Positions 10,042 to 18,828 are shown, numbered from the stretch's first letter. The stretch: DNA of 39,978 bases from Oscillibacter sp. (GCA_014799925.1 JAAVHC010000082.1:1-39978); one strand, 5' to 3'. Notes: generated from the letters alone by a model not told the origin. Numbers and translations: made by a program.

Positions 10042-10280
10042 CAGAGCACGTCAACTTTCTTGAGCAGAGCGCGGACCGTGTCGGTAGGCTGAGCGCCGGT
10101 CTTGATCCACTCCTTGGCGCGGTCGGCGTCAATCTTGATCTCAGCGGGGGAGACGCAGGGATTGTAGCTGCCGATCTCCTCAATGAAACGGCCGTCGCGG
10201 GGATAGCGGCTGTCGGCGACGACGACGCGATAGTAGGGAGCTTTCTTCGCGCCCATGCGGCGCAGTCTGATCTTAACCAT
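10041..10280 (-). CDS. rpsP: 30S ribosomal protein S16
   Basis: 79 residues with the S16 signature [20 protein letters not shown] at the N-terminus, followed by [21 protein letters not shown]. It is required for 30S assembly. The ATG at 10280 follows GGAGGAAACACATC, a good ribosome site; an upstream in-frame start would only add an untypical leader. The stop overlaps the khpA start. A 173-base gap with a hairpin (GGCCGGC-CTTC-GGCCGGC region near 10346-10363) separates it from ffh. Confidence 0.97.
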   Translation of the reverse strand: MVKIRLRRMGAKKAPYYRVVVADSRYPRDGRFIEEIGSYNPCVSPAEIKIDADRAKEWIKTGAQPTDTVRALLKKVDVL

Positions 10281-10453
10281 GATGTGTTTCCTCCAATTAG
10301 TAAAATAATAAATTTGTATATCATGCAAGCACTGCGTCACCCGTGGGCCGGCCTTCGGCCGGCTTGGGGCCGGGGCGGCGTTCAGCCGCCTGAAGCCAGG
10401 GGCAATCTACGTGCAGCATAGCGGATGGGAGAGCGCTGTCCGCCCGGCAGGGC

Positions 10454-11842
<1,389 letters not shown>

Positions 11843-11874
11843 GAAATTTCACTCCTTATCCAAAGCCCGTGGGC

Positions 11875-12240
11875 TTACTCCTTCAATGCCTGGGCCGCCC
11901 GGCTGATAACGTCCGTCAGCTCCTCGATCCGGGGGTCCTCGTACTGCCGGTAGTTGAGCGTCTTCAGCCGCCCGGCGGCGCTTTCAATGGCGGCGATGTG
12001 CTCCTGCATCTGCACAAAGCGGCGGATGAGGCCGGTCTTGTCCTCCACCTCCTGCATCACGCCCTCGGCCCGGACGATCACGTCCCGGACGCCCTGACGG
12101 CTGATGCCGCTGTTCTCCGCGATCTCGGAGAGGCTGAGGTCCTCGTTATAATAGAGGTCAAAAAATTCCTTTTGCCGGTCGGTCAGGAGCTCTCCGTAAA
12201 AATCAAACAGCATGGTCATGCGGTAGGTCTGGTTTTTCAC
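11875..12240 (-). CDS. ylxM: YlxM family helix-turn-helix protein (UPF0122)
   Basis: 121 residues with a sigma-70 region 4-like HTH: LLTDRQKEFFDLYYNEDLSL then SEIAENSGISRQGVRDVIVR. YlxM sits upstream of ffh in Gram-positive bacteria and modulates SRP activity in some species. It starts at GTG (12240) with AAAGGAGG upstream. The C-terminal half is a coiled-coil-like segment (MQEHIAAIESAAGRLKTLN). It is first in the ylxM-ffh-rpsP-khpA operon, driven by the promoter at 12288-12316. Confidence 0.93.
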   Translation of the reverse strand: MKNQTYRMTMLFDFYGELLTDRQKEFFDLYYNEDLSLSEIAENSGISRQGVRDVIVRAEGVMQEVEDKTGLIRRFVQMQEHIAAIESAAGRLKTLNYRQYEDPRIEELTDVISRAAQALKE

Positions 12241-12256
12241 GGTCCGTCCTCCTTTG

Positions 12257-12278
12257 TGTAAAGCGCCGGAGCTTTACA
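12257..12278 (-). promoter_or_regulatory. Hairpin in the ylxM leader
   Basis: An 8-bp perfect inverted repeat TGTAAAGC-GCCGGA-GCTTTACA is transcribed between the promoter and the AAAGGAGG site of ylxM. It ends a few bases before the ribosome site and so could affect initiation. The role is inferred. Confidence 0.5.
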
Positions 12279-12287
12279 TGCCTGCTT

Positions 12288-12316
12288 ATCATACCCTACT
12301 TTTGCAGAAAAGTCAA
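12288..12316 (-). promoter_or_regulatory. Promoter of ylxM-ffh-rpsP-khpA
   Basis: On the minus strand, TTGACT (12316-12311) and TATGAT (12293-12288) are separated by 17 bases. The start point would be about 40 bases before the ylxM start codon. Confidence 0.85.
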
Positions 12317-12380
12317 GGGGAAAAATGAAAGGAACGCACAAAAAGCCGCTTTTCAAAAGGGTATGGACGGAAAAGGGCGG

Positions 12381-12406
12381 AAAAATCGACCGGGCAGAGC
12401 CCGGCC
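12381..12406 (-). terminator. Terminator of the 76-residue protein gene
   Basis: On the minus strand, the hairpin CCGGGC-TCT-GCCCGG is followed by TCGATTTTT, seven bases after the stop of the 12413-12643 gene. Confidence 0.75.
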
Positions 12407-12412
12407 GATGGG

Positions 12413-12643
12413 TCAGAACAGCTTCTTCAGCCCGTCCAGGGCGTTTCCGAGCTGGGTCGTGCCCAGCCTGGCCTTGATCCCGGCCACCAGGGGCTTCAGC
12501 TGCTCGTCCGGCAGATCTATGCCGGTCATTTTTTCCAGCGTCTTCACCGGATCGCCCTGGAAGCTTTTCAGCAGGGCGGGGTCGTCTTGCAGCTTTTTGA
12601 CGAGCTCGTCAATCCTGGCTTTGACATCAATGTTCAGGTCCAT
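12413..12643 (-). CDS. Small helical hypothetical protein, Nif11/leader-like in pattern
   Basis: 76 residues, no signal peptide and no cysteine. It begins MDLNIDVKARIDELVKKLQ, then DDPALLKSFQGDPVKTLEKM and TGIDLPDEQLKPLVAGIKA. The spacing of acidic, DP- and LP-containing helices resembles Nif11/NHLP-type leader domains, but there is no GG cleavage motif followed by a core peptide, and no modification enzyme nearby. It has its own promoter (12688-12716), an AGAGGAG ribosome site and its own terminator, so it is a monocistronic expressed gene. The function is unknown. Confidence 0.75.
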   Translation of the reverse strand: MDLNIDVKARIDELVKKLQDDPALLKSFQGDPVKTLEKMTGIDLPDEQLKPLVAGIKARLGTTQLGNALDGLKKLF

Positions 12644-12687
12644 ATCTGTCTCCTCTGATGTAATAATTTTAAGCGTTGGTAATTTTT

Positions 12688-12716
12688 ATTTTATCATACT
12701 TTTTCCCTATAGTCAA
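12688..12716 (-). promoter_or_regulatory. Promoter of the 76-residue protein gene
   Basis: On the minus strand, TTGACT (12716-12711) and TAAAAT (12693-12688) have a 17-base spacer. Confidence 0.75.
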
Positions 12717-12752
12717 CGCGCGTGGAAAGACAACATAAATCATTAACTTGTC

Positions 12753-12794
12753 TTTAAGGAACCTTTAAGATTCTTCCGTTTAAGGAATCTTAAA
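12753..12794 (+). promoter_or_regulatory. Clustered TTTAAG motifs, candidate operator ahead of the glycosyltransferase
   Basis: TTTAAGGA (12753), TTTAAGAT (12764) and TTTAAGG (12779) occur as direct repeats. The second forms a perfect 10-bp inverted repeat TTTAAGATTC (12764-12773) / GAATCTTAAA (12785-12794). The first two are spaced 11 bases, about one helical turn. The arrangement suggests a regulator binding site; the regulator is unknown. Confidence 0.5.
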
Positions 12795-12888
12795 CTTTCC
12801 GCTCCTTTCAACTTAAATTTTCTCTGTTAGGATGCGGCTATCCCACCTTTCCACAGCTGGTCCGGTTCAGGACAGGAAGGAGCCTCCT

Positions 12889-14091
12889 ATGGAATACCTG
12901 TATACGATACCTCTTGCATTGTCCCTCGCGCTGAAAGTATTTACGCTCTACTTCGCGGCGGTGGCCGTGTTCGCGCTGGCAAAACGCCGCCGGTATCCCC
13001 GCACAGAGCCCCGGACCCGCTTTGCCGTGGTGATCGCCGCCCGGAATGAGGAGGCGGTGATCGGAGATCTGATCTACAGCCTGAAGCGGCAGGACTATCC
13101 AGCGCATCTGTGCGACGTTTACGTGGTCCCCAATAACTGTACGGATTTCACCGAGGCCGCCGCCCGCGCCGCCGGCGCGGAAATTCTCCATTGTCTTGCT
13201 CCGGTGTCCAGTAAGGGCGGCGCCCTCCATCACGCCTTTGCCCAGCTGCGGGACAGGGATTATGACGCGTTCCTGGTTTTCGACGCGGACAACGTGCTGG
13301 CGCCGGACTATCTGGCGCGGATGAACGACGCCTTTGCCGCCGGGGCCATGGTGTGCAAATCCCGCACGCGGGCGGGGAATCCTTCGGCCAGCGGGGTGGC
13401 GGGATGCTATGGTTTATATAACACGATTTTTGACTTGATCTGGAATCGTCCCCGGGCGGCCTGCGGCCTGTCCGCCAAGCTGGTGGGCACAGGCTTCGGC
13501 TTTCGCCGGGAGGTGCTGGAGTCGCTGGGCGGCTGGAACACTGTTACCATCGCTGAGGACGCGGAATTTGCCGCGCAGTGCGCCCAGGCGGGGTTCCGGG
13601 TCTGCTGGGTTCCTGAAGCTTTCAACTACGATGAGGAACCGACGGATTTCCTGGTTTCCCTGCGCCAGCGCCATCGTTGGTGCAGCGGCGTCATGCAGGC
13701 AGGGAAGCGGAGCTTGTCCGGCATGTGGCAGGCGGACGCGCCCCGCCCCATGCTCCGCTGGGATATGACCATGTTCCTGCTGGCTCCCTTTATTCAGGCG
13801 GTCTCCGGACTTCTCCTGCTCTGCACTCTGATGACGGGGCTTGCCGCCGGGGCGGGGATAGCGCCGCTGCTGGCTTATGCCGGCCTGTACTGCGTGGGCG
13901 GCATGGCGCTGGGAGTCATGCTGTGCCTGCTTGGCGGCTATCCGATTCAGGAGATGACCAAAGCCATTGTGATGTTCCCGCTGTTCATGGCCTCCTGGCT
14001 GCCCCTGCAAATGATTTCTCTCTTCCACGACAGTACCTCCTGGCGGCAGGTGGCCCACCGGGGGCAGAAGAAAGTCCGGAAAACGGCGTAA
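12889..14091 (+). CDS. Membrane-associated family 2 glycosyltransferase
   Basis: 400 residues with GGAAGGAG before the ATG at 12889. An N-terminal hydrophobic segment (about residues 5-27) is followed by a GT-A domain: FAVVIAARNEEAVIGDLI, the metal-binding DAD in FLVFDADNVL, TIAEDAEFAAQ (catalytic ED) and LRQRHRWCSGV, matching the Q/RxxRW motif of processive GT2 enzymes such as BcsA, NodC and IcaA. The C-terminal 100 residues hold three to four membrane helices (LLAPFIQAVSGLLLLCTL; GGMALGVMLCLLGG; AIVMFPLFMASWLPLQM). It probably builds or exports a surface polysaccharide; the sugar is unknown. It stands alone, between a possible operator upstream and a terminator downstream. Confidence 0.88.
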   Translation: MEYLYTIPLALSLALKVFTLYFAAVAVFALAKRRRYPRTEPRTRFAVVIAARNEEAVIGDLIYSLKRQDYPAHLCDVYVVPNNCTDFTEAAARAAGAEILHCLAPVSSKGGALHHAFAQLRDRDYDAFLVFDADNVLAPDYLARMNDAFAAGAMVCKSRTRAGNPSASGVAGCYGLYNTIFDLIWNRPRAACGLSAKLVGTGFGFRREVLESLGGWNTVTIAEDAEFAAQCAQAGFRVCWVPEAFNYDEEPTDFLVSLRQRHRWCSGVMQAGKRSLSGMWQADAPRPMLRWDMTMFLLAPFIQAVSGLLLLCTLMTGLAAGAGIAPLLAYAGLYCVGGMALGVMLCLLGGYPIQEMTKAIVMFPLFMASWLPLQMISLFHDSTSWRQVAHRGQKKVRKTA

Positions 14092-14110
14092 GCCGCTCCC
14101 GCAGTGCGCA

Positions 14111-14147
14111 AAGAAGGCGTCCGGTGCAAACCGGACGCCTTCTTTCT
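14111..14147. terminator. Convergent terminator between the glycosyltransferase gene and rpsU
   Basis: A perfect 14-bp stem AAGAAGGCGTCCGG-TGCAAA-CCGGACGCCTTCTT (14111-14144) is followed by T-rich sequence on the plus strand. It also works in reverse for rpsU. Confidence 0.88.
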
Positions 14148-14156
14148 TGTCATGAA

Positions 14157-14342
14157 TCAATAATACCGCTTGTTGCGGTTCTTCCGAGCAGCCTCGGACT
14201 TCTTGCGGCGCTTGACGCTGGGGCTTTCGTAATGCTCCCTGCGGCGAACCTCCGCCAGAACGCCGGCCTTGGCGCAGCTGCGCTTAAAACGCTTGAGCGC
14301 GCTGTCCAGCGATTCATTTTCCTTGACATGGACTTCAGACAT
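14157..14342 (-). CDS. rpsU: 30S ribosomal protein S21
   Basis: 61 residues, strongly basic: [20 protein letters not shown], then [20 protein letters not shown] and a KNRNKRYY tail. These match bacterial S21. GGAGGGAGGG lies upstream of the ATG at 14342. It is transcribed alone from a consensus promoter at 14416-14444 and ends in the shared terminator. Confidence 0.96.
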   Translation of the reverse strand: MSEVHVKENESLDSALKRFKRSCAKAGVLAEVRRREHYESPSVKRRKKSEAARKNRNKRYY

Positions 14343-14415
14343 CTATTTCCCTCCCTCCGATACATCCGGCTGATCCAGGATGCTCTCTAGGGCCAATCAT
14401 GGCTTAACAAATGGA

Positions 14416-14444
14416 ATTATAACCATTTTTTCTCCACTTGTCAA
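14416..14444 (-). promoter_or_regulatory. Promoter of rpsU
   Basis: On the minus strand, TTGACA (14444-14439) and TATAAT (14421-14416) are spaced by 17 bases: a full-consensus promoter suited to a ribosomal protein gene. Confidence 0.92.
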
Positions 14445-14561
14445 GGGCATACCATAGAAATTCGTCAGAAATTCACCAAAGAATCCTCGCGGCACGGCCC
14501 CGGGAAGGGGAGAGGGGCGGTATGCGAGGCGCGGAGGGCCGAAAAGCCGCCTTCGCCCCGT

Positions 14562-15002
14562 TTACGCCAGCAGTCCCACGCCCAGGCCCAGCAGGGCCCC
14601 CATCAGGACCTGGAGGGGCGTATGGCCCATGACCTCCTTGAGGTCTTCGGCAAAGTCCTCCGCCGTCAGCTTTTCTACATGGGCCAGGAGCTGATTGACC
14701 AGTCTGGCGGTGTCGCCCGCGCTGCGGCGGACGTTGCACGCGTCGTACATCACGATCGCCGACATGATGACCGACAGGGCGAACAGAGGCTCCTGGACGC
14801 CGTACAGCTTCCCGATGGCCGTGGTGCAGGCCACCACCAGAGAGGAGTGGCTGCTGGGCATCCCGCCGCTGGACACAAAGCGGCTCGGCTCCCACTTCCG
14901 CAGCAGCGCCACGTCCAGGATCACCTTGATCAGCTGGGCCAGAAACCAGGCCAGCAGGCCGCAGTCAATGATAGGGTTGGTGGTCAGCATTCCAAAGCGC
15001 AT
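14562..15002 (-). CDS. Divergent PAP2 family membrane protein (DUF212, YuiD-like)
   Basis: 146 residues with motifs of the DUF212/divergent PAP2 family: FVSSGGMPSSHSSLVVACTT (the PSSHS phosphatase-like motif) and GHTPLQVLMGALLGLGVG at the end. Three to four hydrophobic segments indicate a membrane protein. An AGGAGG ribosome site precedes the ATG at 15002. The gene lies 3 bases downstream of ispA in the same operon, consistent with a role around prenyl diphosphate or undecaprenyl phosphate metabolism (inference). Confidence 0.9.
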   Translation of the reverse strand: MRFGMLTTNPIIDCGLLAWFLAQLIKVILDVALLRKWEPSRFVSSGGMPSSHSSLVVACTTAIGKLYGVQEPLFALSVIMSAIVMYDACNVRRSAGDTARLVNQLLAHVEKLTAEDFAEDLKEVMGHTPLQVLMGALLGLGVGLLA

Positions 15003-15005
15003 GGG

Positions 15006-15875
15006 CTATTTCCTCCTGTCCGCCAGGCTGTCCGCCAGCTCCAGTAAAAATTCGCTGCCCGCAAGACCGGAGATGGCCTCCCTGGCCAGCCGGGTCTCCT
15101 CCGCTACCAGCTTCCCGCAGCCCTCCAGGCCCAGCAGGTCCAGAAAGGTCCGCTTGCCCTCTTCCCGGTCCGATCCGATGGGCTTGCCGAACTCGTCCTG
15201 GTCAGCGATGACGTCCAGCATGTCGTCCCGGACCTGGAAGGCCAGACCAAGATGCTTCGCGTATTCACGCGCCTGCCGCCGGACCTCCGGCGAAGCTCCG
15301 GCGGCGATGCACCCCAGGTCCGCAGCGGCTGCCAGCAGGCCCCCGGTCTTCCGCAGACACAGATCCCGCAGGGACGCCTCGTCGTGGGCCAGCCCATCCA
15401 CGTCCAGCACCTGACCGGCCACCATGCCGTCCCCGCCGCAGGAGGACGCAAGCGTCTTCACCGCTTCAATCCGCTGCTCCGCGCTCAGCGGGGAGAGAGA
15501 GATGAGCCGGAACGCCTCCGCCTGGAGCGCGTCCCCGGCCAGCACGGCCATGGTTTCGCCATAGACCTTGTGGCAGGTGGGGCGGCCCCGGCGGAGGTCG
15601 TCGTCATCCATACAGGGCAGATCGTCATGGATGAGGGAATAAGTGTGAACGCACTCCAGCGCCACGCCCAGAGAGAGGGCCCGCCGCGCCTCTCCGCCCA
15701 AAGCCTCGCAAAAAGCCAGGGTCATGACGGGCCGCACCCGCTTGCCTCCGGCCAGCAGACTGTAGCGCATGGCCTCCTGGAGGCGGTTGTAGGGCTTGTT
15801 TCTCAGGAAGAGACTCTGCAAAGCCTCCTCCACGGCGGCGCGATAGCGGTCATATTGGGCCTGAAACGTCTCCAT
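15006..15875 (-). CDS. ispA: Farnesyl diphosphate synthase (polyprenyl synthetase family)
   Basis: 289 residues from the ATG at 15875. It condenses DMAPP/GPP with IPP to FPP, the precursor of undecaprenyl lipids. The first Asp-rich motif (LIHDDLPCMDDDDLRRG, about residues 80-96) and the second (AFQVRDDMLDVIAD, about 220-233) are intact, as is GGKRVRP near the N-terminus. The size and insertion-free FARM fit the short-chain (FPP) class. A start two codons earlier (15881) overlaps the xseB stop in ATGA form, but is only one base from GGAGG; the 15875 ATG has proper 7-base spacing. The order xseA-xseB-ispA is standard in Firmicutes. Confidence 0.95.
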   Translation of the reverse strand: METFQAQYDRYRAAVEEALQSLFLRNKPYNRLQEAMRYSLLAGGKRVRPVMTLAFCEALGGEARRALSLGVALECVHTYSLIHDDLPCMDDDDLRRGRPTCHKVYGETMAVLAGDALQAEAFRLISLSPLSAEQRIEAVKTLASSCGGDGMVAGQVLDVDGLAHDEASLRDLCLRKTGGLLAAAADLGCIAAGASPEVRRQAREYAKHLGLAFQVRDDMLDVIADQDEFGKPIGSDREEGKRTFLDLLGLEGCGKLVAEETRLAREAISGLAGSEFLLELADSLADRRK

Positions 15876-15877
15876 GG

Positions 15878-16123
15878 TCATTCCTCCGTATCGAAGGGCA
15901 GCTCAACTGGCTCCCCATCGGGTCCCTTTTGCAGCTTGACCACCTTCTGCTCCGCCTCGTCCAGCAGCCCGCCGCACAGGGCGGCCAGCCTGGTCCCCTC
16001 CTCAAAGAGGGCCAGGGAATCCGCCAGCTTCGCGTCCCCCCGCTCCAGCAGGGAGACAATCTCCTCCAGACGGGCCATATTCTCCTCAAAGCTCCTGGGC
16101 TCTTCCTTCTTTCTTGGACTCAT
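15878..16123 (-). CDS. xseB: Exodeoxyribonuclease VII small subunit
   Basis: 81 residues. The family pattern is clear: SFEENMARLEEIVSLLERGD, then LADSLALFEEGTRLA, two antiparallel helices that bind XseA. The start overlaps the xseA stop (ATGA at 16120-16123), and the stop at 15878 lies next to the ispA start, a tight three-gene block. The C-terminal tail is acidic. Confidence 0.95.
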   Translation of the reverse strand: MSPRKKEEPRSFEENMARLEEIVSLLERGDAKLADSLALFEEGTRLAALCGGLLDEAEQKVVKLQKGPDGEPVELPFDTEE

Positions 16124-17337
16124 GCTCTCTCCTCCTCAGTTATCGCTTCCTCTACCCGGCAGCGCAGAGCTCCTTCCGACAGCGCGGCGGTGATCTCGCT
16201 GCCAACCGGCACGTCGGCGGCCCGCCGCAGGGGCGTTCCTTCCCTGTCCGTCACCAGGGCAAACCCACGGCCCAGCACCTTCAGAGGGCTCAGGGCGTCC
16301 AGGGACGCCGCCAGGGCGGCCAGCTCCCGGCGGGGCACCGCCATGCGGGCCAGCGCCGCGTGGCACAGTTCCTTCTGTACGTGGTCCAGCAGCAGCCGCT
16401 TGTCCTGCACCGGGGCCAGGGGGTCCGTCAGGACCCGTTTGCCGGACAGCTCGTTCAGCCTGCGGCGCAGCAGCTCCAGCCGCCGCCCCTGGCTTCTGGC
16501 CATGCGCAGGCGCTGGCTTTGCAGCTTCTCCAGCAGCTCCGTCCGGTCAGGTACGGCCATCTCGGCGGCGTGGGAGGGCGTGGCCGCCCGTGCGTCCGCC
16601 ACAAAGTCGGCAATGGTCACATCCGGCTCATGACCTACGGCGGAGATGACGGGAATTTCTGAATCATGGATGGCCCGGGCCACCCGCTCATCGTTGAAAG
16701 CCCACAGGTCCTCAATGGACCCGCCGCCCCGGCCGGTGATGATGAGATCCGCCACCCGGTGACGGTTGGCGTAGCGCAGGGCACCCACGATCTCCGGCGG
16801 GGCCTCCGCGCCCTGGACCCGGACGGGCAGCAGCTTCACCTTTGCCAGGGGATACCGGCGGCGGAGGATGCGGATCATGTCGTGGACCGCTGCCCCGGCG
16901 GAGGAGGTGATGATGGCGATGGTCTCCGGGTATTTGGGCAGAGGCTTCTTGTGGGCCTCGTCGAAGAGCCCCTCCTTCCACAGCTTTTCTTTCAATTGCT
17001 CAAAGGCCGCGTGAAGGTCGCCCACGCCGTCAGGGCTGAGAGCGTCGCAGTAGAGCTGATAGGCCCCGTCCCTGGGGTACACGCTGACCCGGCCCATGGC
17101 GATGACCTTCATGCCGTTTTCCGGCCGGAACCGGAGGCGGAGGGCCTGTCCCTTGAACATGACGCAGCGAATGGCGCCTTCCGCGTCCTTCAGGGTAAAG
17201 TAGTGATGACCGGAGGGATAGAGCTTGTAGTTGGAGATTTCTCCCCGGACATAGACGCCGCTCAATTCCGGGATGCTGTCAAGGACGGCCTTGACCAGGC
17301 CGTTGAGCTCGCTGACAGTGAAAATATGATTTTCTAT
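16120..17337 (-). CDS. xseA: Exodeoxyribonuclease VII large subunit (apparent AUA start)
   Basis: 405 residues from the inferred start. OB-fold N-terminus (IFTVSELNGLVKAVLDSIPE; GVYVRGEISNYKLYPSGHHY), then the catalytic ExoVII domain with SAGAAVHDMIRILRRRYP, ITGRGGGSIEDLWAFND and ISAVGHEPDVTIADFVAD, and a coiled-coil C-terminus. Together with XseB it degrades single-stranded DNA. No ATG, GTG or TTG codon lies near the conserved N-terminus. An AAAGGAGGG site sits 7 bases before ATA (17337-17335), followed by ENHIFTVSELNG, where homologues begin with Met. The only longer in-frame start, TTG at 17448, lies inside a repeat hairpin. I therefore infer AUA initiation, or a sequence error. Confidence 0.92.
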   Translation of the reverse strand: MENHIFTVSELNGLVKAVLDSIPELSGVYVRGEISNYKLYPSGHHYFTLKDAEGAIRCVMFKGQALRLRFRPENGMKVIAMGRVSVYPRDGAYQLYCDALSPDGVGDLHAAFEQLKEKLWKEGLFDEAHKKPLPKYPETIAIITSSAGAAVHDMIRILRRRYPLAKVKLLPVRVQGAEAPPEIVGALRYANRHRVADLIITGRGGGSIEDLWAFNDERVARAIHDSEIPVISAVGHEPDVTIADFVADARAATPSHAAEMAVPDRTELLEKLQSQRLRMARSQGRRLELLRRRLNELSGKRVLTDPLAPVQDKRLLLDHVQKELCHAALARMAVPRRELAALAASLDALSPLKVLGRGFALVTDREGTPLRRAADVPVGSEITAALSEGALRCRVEEAITEEERA

Positions 17338-17404
17338 TTTGACTCCCTCCTTTGCCGCCTGCGGCGGCGGGCCGGTGGTTTCTATTCGATAGCCCGGGGC
17401 CTGC

Positions 17405-17485
17405 GGGTACTTTTTGTGCGAACAAAAAGCACCCAAAAAGTCGCTCAAACCAATGGTTTGAGAATCCTTTTTTACGGGGGTTATT
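17405..17485 (-). repeat. Interspersed repeat family 2, copy upstream of xseA
   Basis: Hairpin GGGTACTTTTTGT-GCGA-ACAAAAAGCACCC (17405-17434), hairpin CTCAAACC-AAT-GGTTTGAG (17444-17462), then the flank TTACGGGGGTTATT (17473-17486). Read on the minus strand, this is the same order as at 4755-4851. Confidence 0.75.
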
Positions 17486-17764
17486 CGTTTTGCGCCCGTG
17501 GCACAGTCTGACTGGTCTACCGGTTGTACTGTCCGCTTTGTTCCTCTTTTGCGTCTGTTTCAGTGTGGTTATCGGTAGTCCCTGCCGTATTGACACGAGG
17601 GGAGCTCCCGGCGGTGGTGAGCACCGATTGAAGAAGCGGCTTAGCTTCCTCTGGCTCTCGTTAGAACAAGTGGGTAGACGCAGAAGTGTGGCGTGCTGAC
17701 GAAGGTATTAAAACAGAACGCCCCAAGTACGTAGAGGGCAAGCAAAACAAAACATTCAGGGGAT

Positions 17765-17827
17765 CCTCAAGGGGGAACGCCCCCTTGAGGGTGCTTTTGG
17801 TTACTTTTCCCACAAGGGAAAAGTAAC
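17765..17827 (+). repeat. Paired hairpins related to family 2
   Basis: CCTCAAGGGGG-AACG-CCCCCTTGAGG (17765-17790) is followed by GTTACTTTTCCC-ACAA-GGGAAAAGTAAC (17800-17827). The second stem shares the ACTTTTCC...GGAAAAGT core with the copy near alaS. The first could act as a terminator on the plus strand, being followed by GTGCTTTTGG. Confidence 0.65.
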
Positions 17828-17916
17828 ACCCCGCCCCGGCAGGGGCAAAACCGATTTAAGAAGCGAGGCTGGCGAGGCCCGCAGGGCCGTCTGCCAGCGG
17901 TCTGGTCGGCACAGAA

Positions 17917-17951
17917 ACAGCGGAGGGCGCACCCCGTGCGCCCTTCGCTGT
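17917..17951 (-). terminator. Candidate terminator after nusB
   Basis: A 16-nt inverted repeat, ACAGCGGAGGGCGCAC (17917-17932) against GTGCGCCCTTCGCTGT (17936-17951), with one mismatch. Read on the minus strand it starts at the last base of the nusB stop and is followed by TTTCTG. If efficient, it would separate asp23-nusB from xseA. Confidence 0.65.
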
Positions 17952-18397
17952 TATTCCGCCTCCGCGCGGACAAACGACCCCAGAATCCCGTTGATAAACC
18001 GGACGACCTCCGGGCTCTCGTACTTCTTGGCAATTTCCACCGCCTCATTGATGGCGGCTCCGTTGGGGATTTCCGGCATGTACAGAATTTCATACATGGC
18101 CAGCCGCATAATGGCGCCCGCCACAAGGGGGATCCGCTCAAAGCGCCATCCCTTGGCATATTTCTCAATATATTGATCCAGCTCGTAGCCGTGGGCGGAG
18201 ATGCCCCTTACCAGCTTGCAGATATAGGCGCGCTGGCTGGGACCGGGCAGTTCGCCGTAGACCTCGTACTCCGGAGCCAGAGCCTCGAAATGGGGGCCGC
18301 TGAGGCGCTGCTCCAACAGCTCGTCGGCGGTCAGTCCGGTAAAGCTCAACTCATAGGAGAGATGCATGGCAATCTCTCTGGCGACATTTCTAATCAT
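17951..18397 (-). CDS. nusB: Transcription antitermination factor NusB
   Basis: 148 residues, all-helical. NusB-type features are the N-terminal MIRNVAREIAMHLSYELSF and C-terminal IPNGAAINEAVEIAKKYESP with RFINGILGSFVR, the standard NAVELAK...FVNGVL-type signature. It binds boxA RNA with NusE/S10 for rRNA antitermination. It follows asp23 by 46 bases, as in many Clostridia, and precedes xseA on the same strand, across the 600-base hairpin-rich gap. Confidence 0.95.
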   Translation of the reverse strand: MIRNVAREIAMHLSYELSFTGLTADELLEQRLSGPHFEALAPEYEVYGELPGPSQRAYICKLVRGISAHGYELDQYIEKYAKGWRFERIPLVAGAIMRLAMYEILYMPEIPNGAAINEAVEIAKKYESPEVVRFINGILGSFVRAEAE

Positions 18398-18443
18398 GGG
18401 TGATCCTTTTCTCTCTCATTTCACACAAACAAGCCAGCTTCCC

Positions 18444-18785
18444 TTACTGGAAGCTGACGCCGCCCACGTGGACGTTCACCGCCTTGACGGAAAAGCCCGT
18501 CATGGACTCAATAGCGCCGGAAATGGCGCTCTGGATCTTCCCGGCAACCTCCGGAATCGCGTAGCCATAACGGATGAGAATATAGACGTCGATCACCGCG
18601 CCGTCCTCGTCTACGACCAGACGCACGCCGCGGGTGCCGGATTTCTTGGCGGCCACGTTCATAAGACCGCTGATGCCCTCCACATCGGCGGCCGCTCCGG
18701 CGGCCAGGGAGGCCAGGACCTCCTCGGAGATATGAATGGAGCCCAACTCCTCAGGATGGGTCATGTATTCCTTGTTCTCGCCCAT
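18444..18785 (-). CDS. Asp23/Gls24 family envelope stress protein
   Basis: 113 residues. The family pattern includes IHISEEVLASLAAGAAADVEG, GVRLVVDEDGAVIDVYILIR and YGYAIPEVAGKIQSAISGAI, ending in VNVHVGGVSF. Asp23/Gls24 proteins are abundant small proteins linked to envelope homeostasis; YqhY-type members sit near acc and nusB genes. The ATG at 18785 is 11 bases after AAAGGAG; a GTG five bases from that site (V-S-A-F-M) is less likely. A promoter at 18829-18857 starts an asp23-nusB transcript. Confidence 0.93.
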   Translation of the reverse strand: MGENKEYMTHPEELGSIHISEEVLASLAAGAAADVEGISGLMNVAAKKSGTRGVRLVVDEDGAVIDVYILIRYGYAIPEVAGKIQSAISGAIESMTGFSVKAVNVHVGGVSFQ

Positions 18786-18828
18786 AAATGCAGACACTCC
18801 TTTGGGAGAAATAGATTTCAACTTTTGT

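Larger units (their letters stand above)
17338..17950. other. Gene-free 600-base stretch with family 2 repeats and unrecognised DNA
   Basis: 17405-17485 and 17765-17827 hold family 2 hairpins. Between them (about 17490-17760) is DNA of lower GC content, with no RNA gene or domain I can recognise. Its minus strand has a short open frame ending TAG at 17518-17520 (tail TDNHTETDAKEEQSGQYNR, unlike any family I know), which could be debris of a lost gene. The nusB terminator lies at 17917-17951. Confidence 0.6.

Noticed and set aside
17338-17448. Upstream extension of xseA to the TTG at 17448
   Set aside because: The extra 37 residues are a translation of a repeat hairpin, and the strong ribosome site lies downstream of that TTG, next to ATA.
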